Shown: positions 61,201 through 64,000 of the stretch, piece after piece
Position numbering within the stretch: the first letter of the stretch is position 1
Layout: every line of letters begins with the position of its first letter
Origin: Candidatus Ornithobacterium hominis
Lineage (GTDB): Bacteria > Bacteroidota > Bacteroidia > Flavobacteriales > Weeksellaceae
NCBI RefSeq assembly: GCF_951229915.1
Contig: NZ_OX579588.1
Coordinates: 1,951,001 to 2,015,000 of the forward strand
DNA: 64,000 bases
Reading direction: 5' to 3'
Position numbers and translations under genes: made by a program
Notes under the pieces: model-generated
The model's database searches: none
Told to the model about the DNA's origin: nothing
Seen by the model: only the letters and a program-made list of their open reading frames with translations

Positions 61201-63606
61201 TTAATTTTTCAAACATTTGTCTAAAAATTGTTCTTGCTCCCAAAGGGTATGCAAAATGCTTTCTTTGGCTACATAGCCGTGGGATTCTTTGGGTAAAAGT
61301 ACCATTCTCACAGGTGCTCCCAAATTTTTTAAGGCTTGGAAATAACGCTCGGTTTGCAGTGTAAATGTTCCTGGGTTGTTATCTGCCGCACCGTGAATCA
61401 AAAGCATTGGTTTTTTCATCTTATCGGCGTTCATAAATGGCGACATAGTATTATAAATATTCGGGTTATCCCAATAATTTCTTTGCTCGCTTTGGAATCC
61501 AAAAGGTGTCAAAGTTCTGTTATATGCTCCACTCCGGGCTATTCCACAAGCAAAATCATCTCCGTGAGTCAATAAATTAGCCGTCATGAATGCTCCATAA
61601 GAATGCCCGCCCACTGCGACTTTATTTCTATCAATATAGCCTAATTTGTCCACCGCATCTATGGCTGCCCTTCCGTTAGCTAATAATTGCGGAATGAATG
61701 TATCGTTCGGCTCTTCGGTTCCTTCACCAATAATGGGGAATGCGGCGTCGTCTAAAACAGCATAACCTTTTGTTACCCAATAAATAAAAGAACCATAGTA
61801 CGGGTATGTGAAATCATTGGGATTCTGTGTGCTCATTCCTGCCGTGCTTTTGTCTTTGTATTCTGTAGGATATGCCCAAACTAGCAGCGGAAGTTTTTCT
61901 TTTTTAGTATTTCTATCATAACCATCTGGTAAATAAAGCGTTCCCGTTAATTCTACACCATCATTTCTTTTATATTTAATCACTTCTTTATACACATTTC
62001 CTAAGCTTTTAAACGGATTTTCAAATTGTGTAACTGGTGTTGTTTTTCCTGATTTAATATTTTTTTTATACGAATTAGGATATTGTTTTGCGGACTGCTG
62101 CCTTACCAGAATTTCTCCTTTTTTAATATCTAAAATATCCAAAATATCTTCTTTAGCATTCTTTAAATTAGACGTATAAATTCTTTTTTTGGCTAAATTT
62201 TTCAAGTTCAATTCATCAATGAAAGGTTTTTTCCCATCTTTGGTGAATCCCTCGCCAATCAAATAAGCCTTATTGTTGTCTTCTACATCAATCACGTTTC
62301 TGCCGTATTCATTTCTGGTAAGATTGAACTTGCCTGGGGCATTATAAACGTCTTGGTAATTTCTATCCTCAATTACTTGTGCTTTCCCCGTTTTTAAATC
62401 AATCAAGAAGGATTTGTGATTTCTGGTGTCGTACCAGCGTTCGCTCACCAAGGCATAATCAGCGTCAGACCATTCAATCCCAGCATATCTCTGCTTTAAC
62501 TTAAAAAATGATTTCGGAGCTTGAGAAAACGGAGCTTCCCAAGTGAAGATCTCATCTCTATATTCTGCTTCTTTCGCTTGGTCTCCGCCATCCAATGCTT
62601 CCACAAAAACCAAAGTCGCTGGTGCGTCGTCTCTCCAATCGAAATTTCTTTTCCCTGTTCTAGTAGAAGAGAAACCTTTTGGCATTATTTCCGTCAATGG
62701 GACTTCATTTACAGTTTTCACCAAATTCCCGTCCAAATCATACACATTGTAAATCATTGGAAATCTGCTCAAAGGGACAACATATGAGAAAGGTCTTGTA
62801 ATAGTGACCAACATTAGGTATTTCCCGTCTGGGGAGAAACTAGTCGAGATGTAAAGATCGGCCTCCTTTAGTTTTGTTTTCTTCCCTTGGAGAGAAACTT
62901 TGTATAATTCTGATTTAGTGAGCGTTTCAAAATTAATTTCATCCTGTGGATTTTTCAATAAATCTTGGTACGTTCTAATTTGCGAAACTTCTCCCGTTGA
63001 ATTAGAAATAATCGGCCCAGTTGGCAAATCTTTAGAATCATCTACCAATGCAGGTCTATTGCTGGGGATTTGCCTTATCAAGATATTTTGTGAATCTCTA
63101 TACCAAGCATACGGCATCCCCAAGTTGGCATTCAAATTATCAGCGGTGATTTTTTTAGCCTCAGCCGTTGCCAAATCCACGACCCAAAGTTCTACACCGT
63201 TTTGTGTTGTATTGGTGAAGGCTAATTTAGTTTCATCGGGAGAAAAACTGGTGTACGCTATTTTAGCATTCTCTGGAAGTCCTTTCACTTGAATTTCCTT
63301 CTTTCCATTGATTTTTCTTAACTTCAAATTATTCACATAATTCATTGAGCTAGAGATGTTTGTTATTGGATTTATCCTCAAGCCTCCCAATCTCACCTCT
63401 TCTTGATTTAATTCGTCCAGCGTTTTATACGTGTTTCTGTAATAGAAAACTATGTTTTCTTTCTTGCTATCCATAGATACGCTTGGGGGTCTTTCAAAAT
63501 CTGCTAATTTTAATATTTCTTCTGATGGTTTTTGATAAGAAATATTTTCCTGAGCGTTCACCAATTCCCCAAAAGTCAATAATGCCATTATAAGTCTTCG
63601 TTTCAT
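61201..63606 (-). CDS. Exported S9 family serine peptidase
   Basis: 801 aa with a Sec signal (residues 1-19, ending NAQ). A beta-propeller-like N-terminal part (about 40-520) precedes the alpha/beta-hydrolase domain. Nucleophile in GGHSYGAFMT (Ser about 668), Asp in HGAADNNPGTF (about 746-756), His in ESHGYV (about 778). Closest to the S9 acyl-aminoacyl/glutamyl-peptidase group; likely cleaves short peptides in the periplasm. One palindrome copy (core 61331-61337) encodes FQALKNL. Confidence 0.9.
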   Translation of the reverse strand: MKRRLIMALLTFGELVNAQENISYQKPSEEILKLADFERPPSVSMDSKKENIVFYYRNTYKTLDELNQEEVRLGGLRINPITNISSSMNYVNNLKLRKINGKKEIQVKGLPENAKIAYTSFSPDETKLAFTNTTQNGVELWVVDLATAEAKKITADNLNANLGMPYAWYRDSQNILIRQIPSNRPALVDDSKDLPTGPIISNSTGEVSQIRTYQDLLKNPQDEINFETLTKSELYKVSLQGKKTKLKEADLYISTSFSPDGKYLMLVTITRPFSYVVPLSRFPMIYNVYDLDGNLVKTVNEVPLTEIMPKGFSSTRTGKRNFDWRDDAPATLVFVEALDGGDQAKEAEYRDEIFTWEAPFSQAPKSFFKLKQRYAGIEWSDADYALVSERWYDTRNHKSFLIDLKTGKAQVIEDRNYQDVYNAPGKFNLTRNEYGRNVIDVEDNNKAYLIGEGFTKDGKKPFIDELNLKNLAKKRIYTSNLKNAKEDILDILDIKKGEILVRQQSAKQYPNSYKKNIKSGKTTPVTQFENPFKSLGNVYKEVIKYKRNDGVELTGTLYLPDGYDRNTKKEKLPLLVWAYPTEYKDKSTAGMSTQNPNDFTYPYYGSFIYWVTKGYAVLDDAAFPIIGEGTEEPNDTFIPQLLANGRAAIDAVDKLGYIDRNKVAVGGHSYGAFMTANLLTHGDDFACGIARSGAYNRTLTPFGFQSEQRNYWDNPNIYNTMSPFMNADKMKKPMLLIHGAADNNPGTFTLQTERYFQALKNLGAPVRMVLLPKESHGYVAKESILHTLWEQEQFLDKCLKN

Positions 63607-63780
63607 AAAATTTGTTCAAAATATTGAATATCGCTAAAATACAATTAAAAAGGGAAAATCAATTTTAATCTTTACAAAAAAACGCTATGTGCAAAATATA
63701 AAAAATAAACTTTAGTAAAGAACTAAACATATTTACTGAAAATCAATAAATTACCTTTTATGAAAAAGCATTTAAAAGGT

Positions 63781-63854
63781 TAAAAATTGATAAAAATTGA
63801 TAAAAATTGATAAAAATTGATAAAAATTGATAAAAATTGATAAAAATTGATAAA
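63781..63854 (+). repeat. Seven 10-bp tandem repeats with phased A-tracts
   Basis: TAAAAATTGA repeated seven times plus a partial copy. A five-A tract recurs every 10 bases, in phase with the helix, so the DNA should be curved; each unit also offers a TTG like the -33 element. The array is flanked by a 13-bp direct repeat, ATTTACTGAAAAT, at 63731-63743 and 63854-63866. The next gene starts 26 bases after the array. Confidence 0.95.
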
Positions 63855-63879
63855 TTTACTGAAAATATAACCTTAATTT

Positions 63880-64000
63880 ATGATGAAAAAGTTTATTCTG
63901 TTACTATTCGGGGCAGGAACTTTGTCGCTCCAAGCACAAGTGGGAATTAATACGGAAACTCCCAAAGCTACATTAGATGTACAAGGAAATGTAATCGTAG
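63880..64000 (+). CDS. Start of a surface/secreted protein (truncated by window end)
   Basis: 40 residues are visible. A Sec signal (MMKKFILLLFGAGTLSLQAQ) is followed by VGINTETPKATLDVQGNV, the repeated N-terminal motif of many flavobacterial secreted proteins with tail-fibre-like or adhesin character. Two ATG codons (63880 and 63883) are possible starts. The rest lies beyond the window. Confidence 0.75.
   Translation, partial: MMKKFILLLFGAGTLSLQAQVGINTETPKATLDVQGNVIV

Noticed and set aside
1903..61343. Dispersed motif as an ordinary rho-independent terminator
   Set aside because: The stem would be almost only A-U pairs around a 3-base loop, copies occur in the middle of genes, and good GC-containing hairpins exist separately.
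1..64000. CRISPR array, intact insertion sequence, rRNA operon or replication origin
   Set aside because: No spaced direct repeats with unique spacers, no transposase frame, no rRNA sequence and no dnaA/DnaA-box cluster were seen.

Overview
The window reads as ordinary chromosome of an AT-rich Bacteroidota, class Flavobacteriia (Weeksellaceae-like; Ornithobacterium or a relative is a guess). Support: TAnnTTTG -7 promoter elements, no Shine-Dalgarno sites, many lipoproteins, DUF4271 and DUF4296 proteins, a NagB-PIG-L fusion, a class II HMG-CoA reductase, a Sec-type NosZ lipoprotein and a VGINT-type surface protein.

Layout. 1-3.5 kb: CvpA and the AMP branch (purA, purB). 3.6-8.2 kb: lipoprotein, NhaC antiporter, Xaa-Pro aminopeptidase. 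8.2-13.3 kb: sbcD-sbcC and a secreted unknown. 13.3-20.1 kb: LpxD, aminotransferase, CcoI-type copper ATPase divergent from a Crp/Fnr regulator and a small membrane protein, enoyl-CoA hydratase. 20.2-28 kb: cysQ, tdk, an operon of glycosyltransferase-DUF4296-tyrA-aroQ, DUF4271-hemD, a beta-barrel protein and a double ABC ATPase. 28.1-32.5 kb: coaX, M1 peptidase, orphan substrate-binding lipoprotein, tRNA-Arg followed by an integrase relic. 32.5-41.8 kb: nhaD, HMG-CoA reductase, a Rieske-like lipoprotein, greA-HIT, Ig-like lipoprotein, MBL hydrolase, orphan GroES, fabI, YopX-like protein. 42-49.1 kb: clade II nitrous-oxide reductase cluster (Crp/Fnr, cytochrome c, nosZ, membrane protein, nosL, nosD, nosF, nosY). 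49.2-64 kb: purL, rhodanese-thioredoxin, corA, an amino-sugar module (kinase, nucleotidyltransferase, nagB-PIG-L), gyrB, S9 peptidase and the start of a surface protein behind a 10-bp tandem repeat.

The most unusual signal is not a gene. A short near-perfect palindrome, TTTTTTAAGSCTTAAAAAA (S = G or C), recurs about 55 times by hand count, roughly once per 1.2 kb. It lies between genes and inside genes, in either orientation and in all reading frames, so the DNA rather than the protein is conserved. It is almost absent from the 7-kb nos cluster, although one copy sits at each edge. It resembles in style the highly iterated palindromes of cyanobacteria or a DNA-uptake or chromosome-organisation sequence; I know of no described equivalent in this group.

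Other points to follow up: a 9-G homopolymer early in the ccoI coding sequence (possible phase variation), seven phased 10-bp A-tract repeats before a surface-protein gene, a 37-bp perfect palindrome before nhaD, and a hairpin at the predicted 5' end of the greA transcript. Two Crp/Fnr regulators each sit beside a microaerobic or anaerobic respiration function (CcoI; NosZ).
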